Both the position numbers and the translations under genes were made by a program. Source: Porphyra umbilicalis (lineage: Eukaryota; Rhodophyta; Bangiophyceae; Bangiales; Bangiaceae). From it: a stretch of 64,000 bases of DNA. The stretch's first letter is position 1, and every line of letters begins with the position of its first letter. The stretch is taken from the NCBI GenBank assembly GCA_002049455.2, contig KV918765.1:248001-312000 (forward strand), given 5' to 3'. Positions 54,025-64,000 of the stretch are shown in pieces. The notes under the pieces are model-generated. The model had not been told where the DNA came from. It was given only the letters and a program-made list of their open reading frames with translations, and ran no database searches.

Positions 54025-54125
54025 GCAAGTACTCCCGCGCGTGCACTAGAAAAAAAAAAGTTATGTGTGTGACTCCATGCGCATGTTGATATGTACCATA
54101 GACTAAAGTCCAGGGAATTTAGTCT
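54025..54125 (+). repeat. Repeat Q, copy 1
   Basis: Starts GCAAGTACTCCCGCGCGTGCACTAG, given here in part; then an A-rich run and ATGCGCATGTTGATATGTACC. Matches copies at 56360 and, split, at 56967/60288. Confidence 0.7.
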
Positions 54126-55146
54126 TGAAACATCTGCGTCGCGCTTCACTTGGCACGTGGTTATATTTTTCATGCACTGCATTGGTTTTTATTTTCATGT
54201 CCCTGCGGGCGTCCACGGGCAGGCGTGCGCGCCCGAGCCGTCCACCCCGGAGCGCGCCGGCCCCCCACCCACACGCCTAGTTAAGGGCCAGTGTACCTGC
54301 TCTTCTGGGTTTTCAACAGGGTTGTCGCACCGGGTTGGCTGGTGCTTCAAATGGGACAGCTCATTGGCCGAAAGGGTAAGTGTCAGATCAGGCTTCCACT
54401 TTCCCGCGCAGAATGCAACGTGGACAATGACCTGGTGCCAGGAGCAAGGATTGTCGGACAGGCTCCACCTGACCCCTGCTCAGGCGTAAGGGGGAGTCGC
54501 CGGCTCCCGAGAGAAGCAAGACTGGGAGCTCCCCCTATTATAGCCCACTCAAACAGGGTGTGCAGAGCACGATTCTGCCGGAAAAAACAGGCCTTGACCA
54601 CTTCCTACCCACATTCCGGCCTGTTATAGGCAGAAAAGCTCACCAGGTAGAGCTCGTGGCCTATCTTCTCTCTGGCCAGCGTTTTTGCTACACCGTCTCC
54701 AGAATACTCTAGAGGCACCCCGTAGCTGCCATTTTTTCGCACAAGCGCTCCCAACTGACACCTACAGTCGTCGCTATGAGGATTTCTCTTCGGACCTTCT
54801 TGACACATCGCCGATGCCAAGTGGTATGGGGTTGCATGGGCCGTTTCAGTGGACATGTGCGGCCGTGGCGAAGGGGGGAGGGGTGAGTACGTTTTTCTCA
54901 TGATGACATTTATCGAGGATGTCTTCTCCCACCACCCCTTCCCCACCTGTATTGCGCCCTACTGCACTCTCAACACACCCAGACCTAACTTACGTCTGGC
55001 CTTCATCAGCTTCCGCCATATTGTGTCCCCCCACAGAAAGACAGCAACCGCACGGTGATGACAAAGGCGTCATGCAAGTGCCTGCAGGCAACAGGATCGA
55101 CTAAGCACGAGCAAGACGTGATCCGCCCGGGATCACGTTTTTGACC
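54126..55146. other. Intergenic, no recognised gene
   Basis: A plus frame 54291-54629 (112 codons) reads protein-like at first (RVVAPGWLVLQMGQLIGRKGK) but has no family I know. Nothing else supported. Confidence 0.35.
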
Positions 55147-55326
55147 GCTGCTGATCCATTCGGATCAACAGGCCCTCTCACAGAGCCTGCACAGGCCTCT
55201 GAAAATTGGGTCGCGACCCGTCGCTTGCTCGACTCACGTCTTCGGAGAGCTGCTGATCCACTGGCGTCAGAAGGTGCTCTCGCAGAGGTTACGGAGGTCT
55301 CCGAAAAGTGGGTCGCGACCCAATTT
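55147..55326. repeat. Degenerate tandem repeat, 102 bp spacing
   Basis: Two copies of a 72 bp unit (55147-55218, 55249-55320) share CTGCTGATCCA at the start and GGGTCGCGACCC at the end. The plus frame reads AADPFGSTGPLTEP...SENWVAT and AADPLASEGALAEV...SEKWVAT. The palindrome GGGTCGCGACCC with flanking GAAAATT / AATTTTC also makes the outer parts inverted. Confidence 0.7.
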
Positions 55327-56359
55327 TCTACGGACCACTGGATTTCTAACACGTCGCTCTGGAGCTTTCGAAACGACCGTGTAATGCTCAGACCCAGAAG
55401 AGTAGGCTTAACTAGGCGTGCCCAGGCCACGCCGTGCTTGCGACAGTCCCAAGTCACGCACGGCTCGCCGACAGCCTCACCCCCCCCAGCCCTCCGGCCT
55501 CACACCTACGTCCGCCTTCGCCGCCGCTACCGCGCAGCCCACCCGCCCCCCGGGGCAAACGCCACGCCACTCCCGCCCCCTCATCCATGGTGGCTAGGTT
55601 TGTTCCCAGCAGCAAGCCTATCGTAGCAGGGAGCGCGGGCGCAGGGGCCGCCGCCGCAGCAGTAGGGGCTGCTACTGGAAAGCCAGTGGCGTCTTCACCC
55701 CCCCCCCCCCTCCAGCCCCATGGCCCCTCAACCCCTCCACAACCCCCCGAACGTACCCCCCTGTCCGGTCCCCTCCCCCCACGACGAACCGCGCGGCCAG
55801 CTGCGCGACATCCCGCACGGCCAGTTTAGCCACCACGACACCACCACCCCCTCGCATGGGCCACACGGACGGCGCCGCCTTCTCCTCGTCACAGGCCCGC
55901 GGACAGCACCACGCGGGCAGCTGCGTCACGCCACTCGCGACTGCCCGCTCCAGTCACTGCGCGCCACGGTCAGACCACATTCCACGCCTCTCGGCTGTCC
56001 GCGATCTTGGCCCTCTGCTGCGCGTTCAAAACCTTGAAGAACAAAAATACGGTCTGAAGCATCTCAGGGGCAGGTTCCAACAATTACGCCCTCGATTCCT
56101 CACCCGACGCGGTCATATGCAGCACGCATCCTCGTTTCCAGCTCGACTGAAGCACAGACCCCCCGTTTCAAGCCATCTGAACGAGAAAAAAACCCTTCCT
56201 TCACATGGTTGGATCTCACAAACGCCCAACGTACGGCCATGCTGCCAGAACACATGCAGAGATACGCTGCAGAGTGACGCTTCTAACCATGTCGGACTCA
56301 CCGTACGGCGACGTCCGCCTGAGCCGCGCGAGGTCTTTCCGCGGCCATCCCGCTTTTTC
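55327..56359. other. Intergenic, no recognised gene
   Basis: C-rich in 55480-55900. Overlapping open frames of 90-180 codons on both strands show no motif. Confidence 0.35.
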
Positions 56360-56462
56360 GCAAGTACTCCCGCAACGTGCACTAGCTAGGGAAAAAATTA
56401 CAATGGGGGCCGCTATGCGCATGTTGGATACTGAAGGCACGTGCGTGCAAATACCCTGGCCC
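56360..56462 (+). repeat. Repeat Q, copy 2 (uninterrupted)
   Basis: GCAAGTACTCCCGCAACGTG, CACTAGCTAGGG, an A-rich stretch, ATGCGCATGTTGGATAC, and GGCACGTGCGTGCAA followed by TACCCTGGCC. It serves as the empty-site model for copy 3. Confidence 0.75.
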
Positions 56463-56966
56463 AATTTTGTTTAGCTCTCTGACATGCTCTAAGTAGATAC
56501 ACGTCGCCCACGCCTGCCACCTGGTCGAGAACACTCGACAAATGAGCCATCCGGCCGCCACTCCCGCAGTTTGTCAGTCACCTACCACCCCACGCATCGC
56601 TCTCAGAGGCGCGGTCCCACTCGCCACGTCGTGCGCCTCGCATGGAGCTGTTTTCACGCGTTCGACTGCAAGTAAACGTCCTCAGAGCCGTCTGAGACCG
56701 CCGCTCGCAAAGTACCATCGACATTACTCCGTGCCACAACGCCAGAGGGCCCCGTAGACCGCGCACCCCGCCTCACGACCCTTTCCATCCAGCGTCTTGC
56801 GCTATGAACACTGTCGCGAACTGTACGCGCGAGCAAGACCTCCCCATGGCGTCCAACTTGGTACGAGGCATCCGACCACCCGTACCAACGTTCCAAGTGC
56901 GAAGAAACGGTTGCCAACCTTTCAGGGGCTGCAGAGGGAGCGAGAAGGATATGTTTTTCGATTTCA
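56463..56966. other. Intergenic, no recognised gene
   Basis: Nothing beyond short open frames. Confidence 0.4.
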
Positions 56967-56991
56967 ACAAGTACTCCCGCAACGTGCTCTA
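56967..56991 (+). repeat. Repeat Q, copy 3, left part
   Basis: CAAGTACTCCCGCAACGTGC then TCTA, where the Tc1/mariner-like element starts. The repeat resumes at 59649 (TAGCTCTTA) and again at 60288. Confidence 0.75.
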
Positions 56992-59648
56992 AAGTCTATC
57001 CCATTCTATTAGACCCCTGGAAACAGGAAGTTTTTTCTCTCGCTATAGCTCGGCCGCATCAACAGCTTTTTGCAAGCGGATTTCTCGTGCGCAATAGAGA
57101 TCCACTCGACATCCTTGTTCCAGAAAATGGGACGCATAAGCATTTGAGAAGCGTCTCATCGTCGTGCCTGAACGCAGCACAAAACTGTCTCTGGGGGCTT
57201 TTTACCGTCCCTACCCGACAAGAGAAGACACCAACCAGGAATTTGGCCTCCAGCCGATGTCCCCATATCCTGTCGAGTCATACTGGCCAGTGGTCGCGGT
57301 ATTCCAGCTGACATGAAGGTCTGCAGAGGCCTGCCAAGACGGTCGTAGCAAAGAAGCGCAAAAATCTTGCAACGATTGAAAATCATCCATCCGAACTGTG
57401 GTGCTACTTTGAAGATTTCTTGATCCGCCGAGTGCGCGTTTTTGATCCGAGGTCGGCGAGCCTGGGCAATCAGGCGCTTCGCGCGCGCGCGCTTTTTTTG
57501 CCCCAGCCTTGCACACTGCGGGCTGCTGTGGCCGGCTGAGCCCGTGCGCTGCGCCTCGCGCCACGGCCGCCCCCGACTGTGTCGTGCCCTCCTGGTTCCC
57601 CGCGCGCCCCTCCGCCCCGCACCTTCTCCCAACGCCCTTCCCCTCCACGCCCCCCTGCGCCCCCGACCCCCCATCTGCTCGCGCCTGAGTGCTCTGGGTG
57701 TTGCCTTGCGCAGTGAGTCGCAATGCCGACCACGCGTGCGGTCGCGCGGAAGCCGCGCACGCGCGTGCGCGCGGTGCGCCGCATCACATGGGAGGTTGTG
57801 CTTCTTGTTGGCAGGCTGCGTGCCTTTTTCTCCTCAAAACGCGATAAACATGCCGCAGAGATGCTGGAGCAGCCCGTCGACCGCACGGCGGCGGCGACTG
57901 GGCTGAGCCGCAGCACGGTTGTCCGTATCGCGAACGGGGAGTATGCCAATACTCGACCCTTGTCGGGGAAGCGGGAGCGTCGTGTGAACAAACGTCGCGT
58001 TCCTGCCTCTTAGCTTTCGCGCGTGCGCGAGACCGTGTACACCCAGTACGCAAATAAGACTGTTCCCACATTAGACAGCACCCTCGCACTATTGGAGGAA
58101 GGGGCAGGTGAGGGCGACGACCTCTCCGACTACAAGTGGTCTCGATCAACGCTTCACAGAGCAATGACAGACCTGGGGTTCAACTTTACACGGGGCCCCA
58201 ACCACTATGATGTGGCTCGCGAGAAGCGGTCTATCGTCAAGCAACGCGAGAACTTCATCAAGAAGATGCGGGAGTATCGTGCAAACGAGCGCACTATCTT
58301 CTACACCGACGAGACCTGGGCGAACAAGAACATGAGGCCGGGGCGGATTTGGACGGACAAGTCGTCACGCGCTCGCGTAAACGTGCCATCTGGAAAGGGA
58401 GCACGGATCATCATCGCGCATGTCGGGTCATGCAAGACAGGCCTCGTGCCAGGTGCAAGTCTCGTCTTCAAGGGCAACAAGAAGACGGGCGACTACGACG
58501 GCGAAATGAACTCGGCGGTGTGGCTCAAGTGGCTTTAAGACCAAGTGCTTCCCAAGATTGGCGGTGGGGTGCTTGTCGTCGACCGAGCTCCCTACCATAT
58601 GAAGCTGACCGAGGAATCCCGACCGGCTAATTCATCGATGAAGAAGAGCCAACTGGCTGATTAGCTCGAGGAGCACGACGCGGCACCGACCAGCTGGCCG
58701 CCTACGTGGCGCCAAGCCAAGCCCGTGGCGCAAATGCGCGCCCAGGCCGCCAAGCATCGCCCGACACCACGCTACTTGGTGCAAGACTTGGCGGAGGAGT
58801 TTGACGTCTCAATCATCTTCTCTCCTGTGGGTGTTGGGACACCCAGAGCTCAACCCAATTGAGATGGTGTGGGGCACCGTGAAGGTTGCTCTGCGCTATG
58901 CCAACGTCACTTTCAACCTTACGCGTCTCCAGGAGCTCGTCGACGTGGAGTTCAACAAGATGTCGGCAGCGATCTGGGCGAAGTACGAGGACCACGCCAT
59001 CAGCATGGAGGACTACTACATGGACATGGCCGCCATGAGGGCGGAGGAGGAGGACCGTGCCGATGAGATGGACATCGAGCTGGAGGACGCTGAGGCGGAC
59101 GGTGTGAACGGTTGTAGCTCCAGTGAGGAGGATGGGGAGGATGAGGGGGACGAGGGTGAGGAGGACGTGGAGTGAATGCGACTTTGTCGGCGTGGGCATG
59201 CTTTGATTTGGGCGTTAACAGAGAAATGTTTTGAGGGAGTCACAGATTCTAGCATGTCAAGACGGCTTGCTTGGCGCCAGCGCTTCAATTTATGATGCGC
59301 GGCGCTTCCGGCATCGAAGATCCTTGGATGTGGTCGCGCGAGCATCGCGTGTTGATCTCTTGTCTCTTTAAATATGAGTAAAGTAGCCCCTCAAGTTGGG
59401 ATCAAGTTCGAATTGGATTCGACCAAATCTGATATGGTCCGGAACGGACGGTATCGGTGTGACCAGATCGATGCCGCCGGAGGTGTACACACCACAGCGG
59501 CCGATGAACTGCGCTTCTCAACGTGATTTTTGGTGTGCTCACGCGGAACCCGTCATCCAAGGTTACTATAAAGTTTGAAACCGTTTGGAGCAAGCACGCC
59601 AACCATAGGCTCCAAAACACCAGGTGTCTAATAGAATGGGATAGACTT
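56992..59648 (+). mobile_element. Tc1/mariner-like DNA transposon, 2.66 kb, both ends present
   Basis: Left end AAGTCTATCCCATTCTATTA; right end inward identical over the first 23 bases, then one mismatch before CCTGG. TA at 56990-56991 and 59649-59650. Contains a broken DDE_3-type transposase. Its ends are related to those of the element at 31033. Confidence 0.93.
57723..59175 (+). pseudogene. Tc1/mariner-like (DDE_3) transposase, dead
   Basis: ATG 57723 opens an HTH part (ATGLSRSTVVRIANGEY) that reaches TAG at 58011-58013. The same frame goes on with VRETVYTQYANKT, the first catalytic Asp in TIFYTDETWANKN, and a stop TAA at 58536-58538. It continues with VLVVDRAPYHMKL (second Asp) and a stop TAG at 58662-58664. 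A frameshift near 58835 leads into GHPELNPIEMVWG, the family's third acidic position, in the next frame, which ends at 59175 with an acidic tail. Three stops and one shift make it inactive. Confidence 0.9.
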
Positions 59649-59659
59649 TAGCTCTTATA

Positions 59660-60287
59660 TGGTGCGTGTCCCAAAAATGAGACATGCGCGTTTTCTGAAG
59701 GACTGACACATCACTGCACGGGCGCAGGCGGCGTGGGGTACGAGAAAATTCTCGACTGGCCTCCATGGAAAGAGCCTCTCCCGACGCGTGCTTGGCTGAC
59801 AACTCCTTAATACCCGCCTGTGGGCCCTGTTCTGTGGACCTCTCAGATAGCCCCGATTTTGGAGCCAGTCTTTTTTAGGTTCTTGGGGTTAAAGGTTTGC
59901 AACGCCAAAGCTCATGTGCTAACTGGAGCTTCGATGAGGGGTGTCCCAAATCGTGTTTTCCTCACAGGGGGCTACATGGGGGTCTTTTTCACGTTTTTAT
60001 TGGTAAGGTGGTGCTCTTTTCTTCGTGCACAAATTGTCGGCACATGGCTGCTGTAGTATCCGTGCCTTTGATTGGGCCGCGTGATTGTCACCTGTCGAAG
60101 TTACAAGGAATGACACTTTCCCCCATGACACGTCAGGATGTGCCGCCTCTGTTAACACTGTCAGGGGCTGTTCTGGAAGCACAGTGGGACCGAGTGGGTC
60201 ACATTACATTATCGGACCGTTGCAGAAGGCCAGTGGGCCGAGAAAAAAATAAAAAACCGCGATGTCTCATTTTTGGGACACGCACCA
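59660..60287. mobile_element. 628 bp TA-flanked MITE
   Basis: Inverted ends TGGTGCGTGTCCCAAAAATG and onward, about 26 bp perfect, with TA at 59658-59659 and 60288-60289. No coding capacity. It lies nine bases beyond the right end of the Tc1/mariner-like element. Confidence 0.93.
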
Positions 60288-60375
60288 TAGAAATTAAAAA
60301 CGGTCTTCACCATGTTGGTAGATACCCTGACCTTAAGGTCAGGGAAGTACCCTGTCCTAATGGCCAGGGGATTGG
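60288..60375 (+). repeat. Repeat Q, copy 3, right part
   Basis: Continues Q after the MITE (CATGTTGGTAGATACCCTG). It then holds a 16 bp palindrome CTGACCTTAAGGTCAG and a similar TACCCTGTCCTAATGGCCAGGG unit. Confidence 0.65.
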
Positions 60376-60498
60376 TCGCGCAGGCAAGAATCTTGGGCGA
60401 TCTGGATCAAATTGTTCGTTCCTCGGTAAGTTTTTCCAACTGTAATGTGCGATTCCAGGTCGTTCTCACACAATCAGTCATTGTGTCACGAACTGGTA

Positions 60499-60629
60499 CA
60501 GTGCGTTCTCGTTATAAGAGAATCGTTCACAAAAGAATATAGGTCGCGAGTCTTCCATTCCAGTCCGTGTGGGCCACTTTTTCTTCATATTGAGCCGAAT
60601 CAGCTGTCTCTTATAACGAGAACGCACTG
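60499..60629. mobile_element. 131 bp foldback MITE with pogo-type ends
   Basis: 23 bp perfect inverted repeats CAGTGCGTTCTCGTTATAAG..., TA at 60497-60498 and 60630-60631. The CAGT start is pogo-like but the sequence differs from the element at 3233. It ends about 180 bp before the TATA box of the next gene. Confidence 0.92.
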
Positions 60630-60805
60630 TACCGGGGGTTTTTCGACCTCATTTTCTAGCAAACAAACGGGAGCGCCCCATCAGAAAGGGAGAACACTGC
60701 CGACCTCGTGAGAGACAGCTGAAGCCAGTCATCTGTATGTTTTTCGCTGGGCATGAGTTTAAGCCAGATTGCTTGAGCAGTTGTCACGAACTGGGGCATG
60801 ACGGA

Positions 60806-60813
60806 TATAAATA
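60806..60813 (+). promoter_or_regulatory. TATA box of the aspartylglucosaminidase-like gene
   Basis: TATAAATA, about 150 bp before the best start (60953) and 60 bp before another ATG (60867). Confidence 0.65.
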
Positions 60814-60952
60814 TCCAACCAGGTTCGTCTCGGTGCCGCCACCACTGCGTCCAGCTGCCCCTCCCCATGGCCTGCCCCACGTGTTTCCTGTCAACCACCC
60901 TCGGCTCCTTCGCCTCCCCCCCGCCAGCGACACCCCTCCTCCACGGCCGGCA

Positions 60953-62043
60953 ATGGACCCGCCGCCAGCGCACCTCCCCCCCCCCACCCCCCCCCCGGCT
61001 TTGCGGCCATCGCCACGTGGCCGTTTGGCGCCACCGCCGTTGCCGCCGCCGCCGCCGCCATTGCCCGCGGGGGCGGCGCCCTCGACGCCGCCGCTGCCGG
61101 CGTGACGGCCGTCGAGCACGACCCGGCCGTCACGTCGGTCGGGTACGGAGGTTTGCCCAATGGCGACGGCGTGTTGGAGCTGGACGCTGCCCTCATGGGG
61201 GACGACGGGTCGCTCGGCGCCGTCGCGGCCGTGACGGGCGTGCGGGCGGCCATGCCGACCGCCCACGCGCTGGCGGTCGGTCGCGCGAGCCGCGGGGAGC
61301 GCGGCGGCGCCGGCCCGCCCATGCTCGTCGGCGCCGGCGCGTCGGCGTTTGCCGTCGCCCACGGGCTGGCGGGGGGGGCGGGGGGGGCGGGGGGGGAAGA
61401 AACCCTCACCGACCACGCCCGCCGGCGGCACGCCGCGCACGTGGCGGCGCCGGCAGACGCGGCCGACGGGCGGCGGGCGGCCGCCACTGGCCTGGCCGGC
61501 GGCGACGGCGCGCGCAACGACCGCGGCGGGGGCGGGGGCGGCAGCGGTGGGGACAGGGCCCCCCCCTCCCCACCCCCTCCCCCTCCCCCAATGGGTCACA
61601 CGGACACGATTGGGCTCCTCGTCCGCGACGGCAGCGGCCGCCTGGCCGTCGGCGTCGCCACGTCTGGCGCTGAATTCGCGCACCCCGGCCGCGTCGGCGA
61701 CGCGCCGATTGTCGGCTCGGGCTTTTACGCGACGGCGGCGGGGGCGGCGGCCGTTTCCGGCGACGGGGACCGCCTGTTGCGGCACCTCATTGCTGGGGCG
61801 GTCGTCGGCCGTCTCCGGTCGGGCGCGGCCGTCGCCGACGCGGCGGCGGGGGTGATGGCAGAGGTGGCGGCGGCCGACGCGGGCGCGCAGGCGGCGGTCG
61901 TGGCGATGGACGCAGGCGGGCAGACGGCGGCGTCTGCGACGCGGGGGGGATTTGTCGCCGCCGTATGGGAGGGGGGGGGGGTCCGCCTGCGTGAAGTGCC
62001 GGCGGTGGGGGGACAGCCGGCGTGGACGCACTCGTGCCGTTGA
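60953..62043 (+). CDS. AGA: Aspartylglucosaminidase-like Ntn-hydrolase, one-base slip near the start
   Basis: Asparaginase-2 family: a self-cleaving precursor whose new N-terminal Thr hydrolyses glycosylated asparagine. The conserved frame is open from 60811 but has no ATG. ATG 60953 (MDPPPAHLPPP) leads into two runs of ten C (60976-60985, 60987-60996); one more C would bring it into the frame GFAAIATWPFGATAV. Then come ARGGGALDAAAAGV, DPAVTSVGYGGLPN and ELDAALMG of the alpha part, a Gly/Pro-rich linker of about 70 residues, and HTDTIGLLV. The nucleophile is the Thr at 61606-61608. The beta part has SGAEFAHPGRVGDAPIVGSG (substrate Arg and Asp) and SGDGDRLLRH. It ends WTHSCR. No clear signal peptide. 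A missed upstream exon is the alternative to a slip. Confidence 0.85.
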
Positions 62044-62210
62044 GCTTGGGGCGGGGGGGGGGAAGGGGAGGGGGAGAGAGTGGGTGGGTGGCAGTGTGGC
62101 CACCACGGGCACGCCCTTGTGCCATGGGGGGACGCTGCCTGCTCAACGACCCAGCGGAATGCGACCCAGACAAGAGGCGCGTGGGGGTGCCCCGCGCAAG
62201 AGTACAAACT
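62044..62210. other. Spacer between convergent genes
   Basis: 167 bp, G-rich; no gene. Confidence 0.5.
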
Positions 62211-64000
62211 TTATTCAGCCGCGCCCGCACTCGCGCCAGCGTCCACGTCCATCGCCTCATCTTCGTCGCCGGCGACAGCGGCAGCGTCAGCAGTAACGGG
62301 CGTCACTTCGTCGTCAATGGCAGCAGCCGCAACATCAGGCGATGCTGCCGCGGCAGCGTCGGTGGCGCCACCATCGGCCGCCTCGGCGGTACTCGCCGCG
62401 GGCGCCACGCCCACTGCCGGCGCATCGGGTGCAGCGGCAGCGGCGGCCGCGTCGGCCGCCGCCGCGCCCGCACCCGCCCCCGCAGCCGCCGCGGCCGCGT
62501 CGGCTGCGCCGGCCGCGTCAGCAGCCTCGGCATCAGCAGAGTCGGACGCGTTAGCGTCGGCGGCAGCGGCCGCCGCCGCCTCTGTCACTCCCGCACCGGC
62601 CGGTGGGGTCCCGCTCGTGTCGCCGTTGGCCGTGCTATTGGCTGTACCATTGGCCGCGCCGTCGTCGGCGGTCACCTCCGCCGCTGCGTCACTGCCGTTG
62701 ACGTCCATCGCGCTCTCCGCCTCCTGTGACGGAGGTACGGGGGGTGGGGGAGGTGCACAACGCCGCCGCCGCGCTTCGACAAAGTACTCGTTGGGGTGGG
62801 TCGGCACGAAGCTTGGCCCCGCCCCCGCGGCCGTTGCCGTTGCCGCCGGCGGGGCGACGGTGACCTCTCCATTCGCCCCAACCGGTGATGGTGACGGAGC
62901 CGCCTTGGGCTGCGTCGCTTCAAAACACGCGCCGCACGCGTGTTGGTAGTGCCCCGCAGCGGCGGTCGCAACAATGCCGTCGATGGTTGCCCCCGCCGCC
63001 GCACCGGCCTCGAGCAGCCGCGTACGGAGGCGCGCCGGCGCCAACTCCCGGTACGGGCAACCGTGGTGTTCCCCCGCCCCCGGCCGCTCAGCCATTACCT
63101 TGGTGCATGAGTATGCGTTGAGGGCCTTACGTTGCCCCTCCTTCCCATAGTAGTGGCGGATGTTGTACGCGTACTGGCGATCAAACTTGTCGCTCGTAAT
63201 GGAGCCGCGCCCAAACTCGGCCTTCCACAGCGTCAGCGATTCGTCCATAGTCAAGCCGCAGGCCTTTAGGAAGAGGCCGAGCTGCATCCGAGCGCCGTGA
63301 CGCAGGTGGTGAGCCTCTCGCAGGGACGAGAGCATGTGCTGCATGCACAGGGGCATCGCGGCGGTGGCATCCCCAAGCTGGTGCAACGATATCCGGTCCA
63401 CGCCGTCCGCCTCTACAAACGTTGGCCGGCCGGTGGAGGACGCGGCCAGCTGCCGCGCGCGGAGCATGTCGAGCACCGGCCGCATCCGTGCGTCCGCGTC
63501 CGCACGGCCAACGGCGCGGGCGGCAGCGGTGAGCCCCGCCGACAGGGTCAGCCGAAAGTGCGTGACGACAACGTCGATCAAGTGGCGCTCGGGGAGGTAC
63601 GCCTCCCCGCCGCGAAGGAAGAGACGGCGGGAGCGGACGAGCGACGTGACGGCCTCAAAGGGCACCCCATAGTACCGCGTCGTCGTTGTGTCCCCCGCCC
63701 GCCCGTAACGCGGCCCGCGGGCGACGGCGTCAAGGGGCGCCCGGAGCGCCTCAACCTCCGCTTTGGGAATCGGCCGGATGGCCGGTGCCCCGCCCGACTC
63801 GGCGAGCGTCGCGAGCGACACGGCCACGTCGGCCGACGAGAGACGCATGCGGAAGAGCTCCACCTCCCGCCCGAGGAGCCACGCACGGGACTCTGGACTC
63901 TTGCATAAAGCCAGCCGCAACACAAAGTGGCCGGCCTCGTCGGTCAACCGCCACGCGCGGGCAGCGGCGGGTGTGGCCGACGCAGGGAGGGCGAGGTTGG
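62211..64000 (-). CDS. PRIM2: DNA primase large subunit, 5' end outside window
   Basis: The frame continues upstream past 64000, so the N terminus is missing; the visible part is about 596 codons. It matches the PriL/p58 fold: AGHFVLRLALCKSPESRAWL, DRISLHQL, then the iron-sulfur domain with LREAHHLRHGARMQLGLFLK, YNIRHYYGKEGQR and HPNEYFVEARRR. The four cluster cysteines are visible in order in MPLCMQHM, YSCTKVM, HHGCPYRE and YQHACGACFE. This subunit binds the small catalytic subunit and starts RNA primers in the primase-polymerase alpha complex. After the conserved domain comes an Ala-rich tail of about 170 residues ending AGASAGAAE, absent from the animal and yeast proteins. No intron is seen. 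Confidence 0.95.
   Translation of the reverse strand, partial: NLALPASATPAAARAWRLTDEAGHFVLRLALCKSPESRAWLLGREVELFRMRLSSADVAVSLATLAESGGAPAIRPIPKAEVEALRAPLDAVARGPRYGRAGDTTTTRYYGVPFEAVTSLVRSRRLFLRGGEAYLPERHLIDVVVTHFRLTLSAGLTAAARAVGRADADARMRPVLDMLRARQLAASSTGRPTFVEADGVDRISLHQLGDATAAMPLCMQHMLSSLREAHHLRHGARMQLGLFLKACGLTMDESLTLWKAEFGRGSITSDKFDRQYAYNIRHYYGKEGQRKALNAYSCTKVMAERPGAGEHHGCPYRELAPARLRTRLLEAGAAAGATIDGIVATAAAGHYQHACGACFEATQPKAAPSPSPVGANGEVTVAPPAATATAAGAGPSFVPTHPNEYFVEARRRRCAPPPPPVPPSQEAESAMDVNGSDAAAEVTADDGAANGTANSTANGDTSGTPPAGAGVTEAAAAAAADANASDSADAEAADAAGAADAAAAAAGAGAGAAAADAAAAAAAPDAPAVGVAPAASTAEAADGGATDAAAAASPDVAAAAIDDEVTPVTADAAAVAGDEDEAMDVDAGASAGAAE

Noticed and set aside
1-64000. CRISPR arrays, rRNA and bacterial operon signals
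   Set aside because: None seen; the gene style and transposons are eukaryotic.

Overview
The window reads as nuclear DNA of a very GC-rich, intron-poor eukaryote. Calnexin, a metacaspase, an aspartylglucosaminidase-like enzyme, the DNA primase large subunit and two glyoxalase-fold proteins all have extremely GC-rich third positions, long Ala/Pro/Gly-rich disordered stretches and no obvious introns. Several start codons sit in a good CCACCATGG-like context and two starts have a TATA box upstream. A bangiophyte red alga of the Porphyra/Pyropia type is my best guess; this is inference from composition and gene style, not a database match.

Layout. 0-3.2 kb: low-complexity G-rich DNA and a small hairpin. 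3.2-6.8 kb: a pogo/Tigger DNA transposon with both inverted ends and a TA target duplication; its transposase carries one in-frame TAA. 6.9-14.9 kb: a repeat (here called R) and an apparently intact PIF/Harbinger pair (Myb/SANT-like protein and DDE transposase, convergent). 14.9-26.6 kb: a nest. A second R copy is split by a TA-flanked long-inverted-repeat element, which is itself split by a 9.8 kb Ty3-type LTR retrotransposon with a chromodomain-like tail. R carries a further 441 bp MITE. 26.6-36 kb: transposon debris, a probably truncated host gene, two more TA-flanked inverted-repeat elements and one small host gene. 36.7-41.9 kb: a tandem duplication of a glyoxalase-fold gene.

42-51 kb is the main host-gene block: calnexin (-) and metacaspase (+) are divergent, and the metacaspase converges with a coiled-coil, Gly/Ala-rich gene (-). 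51.5-60.7 kb is again transposon-rich: a 460 bp inverted-repeat element, a hAT-like MITE with an 8 bp duplication, a dead Tc1/mariner-like element with both ends, and a repeat family (Q) whose third copy is split by two independent TA insertions. 60.8-64 kb: an aspartylglucosaminidase-like gene (+) converging on the primase large subunit gene (-), which runs off the window.

The host genes do not form a pathway: calnexin acts in ER folding, the metacaspase in proteolysis, the Ntn-hydrolase in glyco-asparagine breakdown and the primase in replication. What organises the window is layered insertion of TA-targeting DNA transposons and one retrotransposon between compact genes. The most unusual items are the 735-codon open frame on the antisense strand inside the LTR element, the nest whose empty site survives at 7.1 kb, and matching one-base slips at C homopolymers in two conserved host genes.
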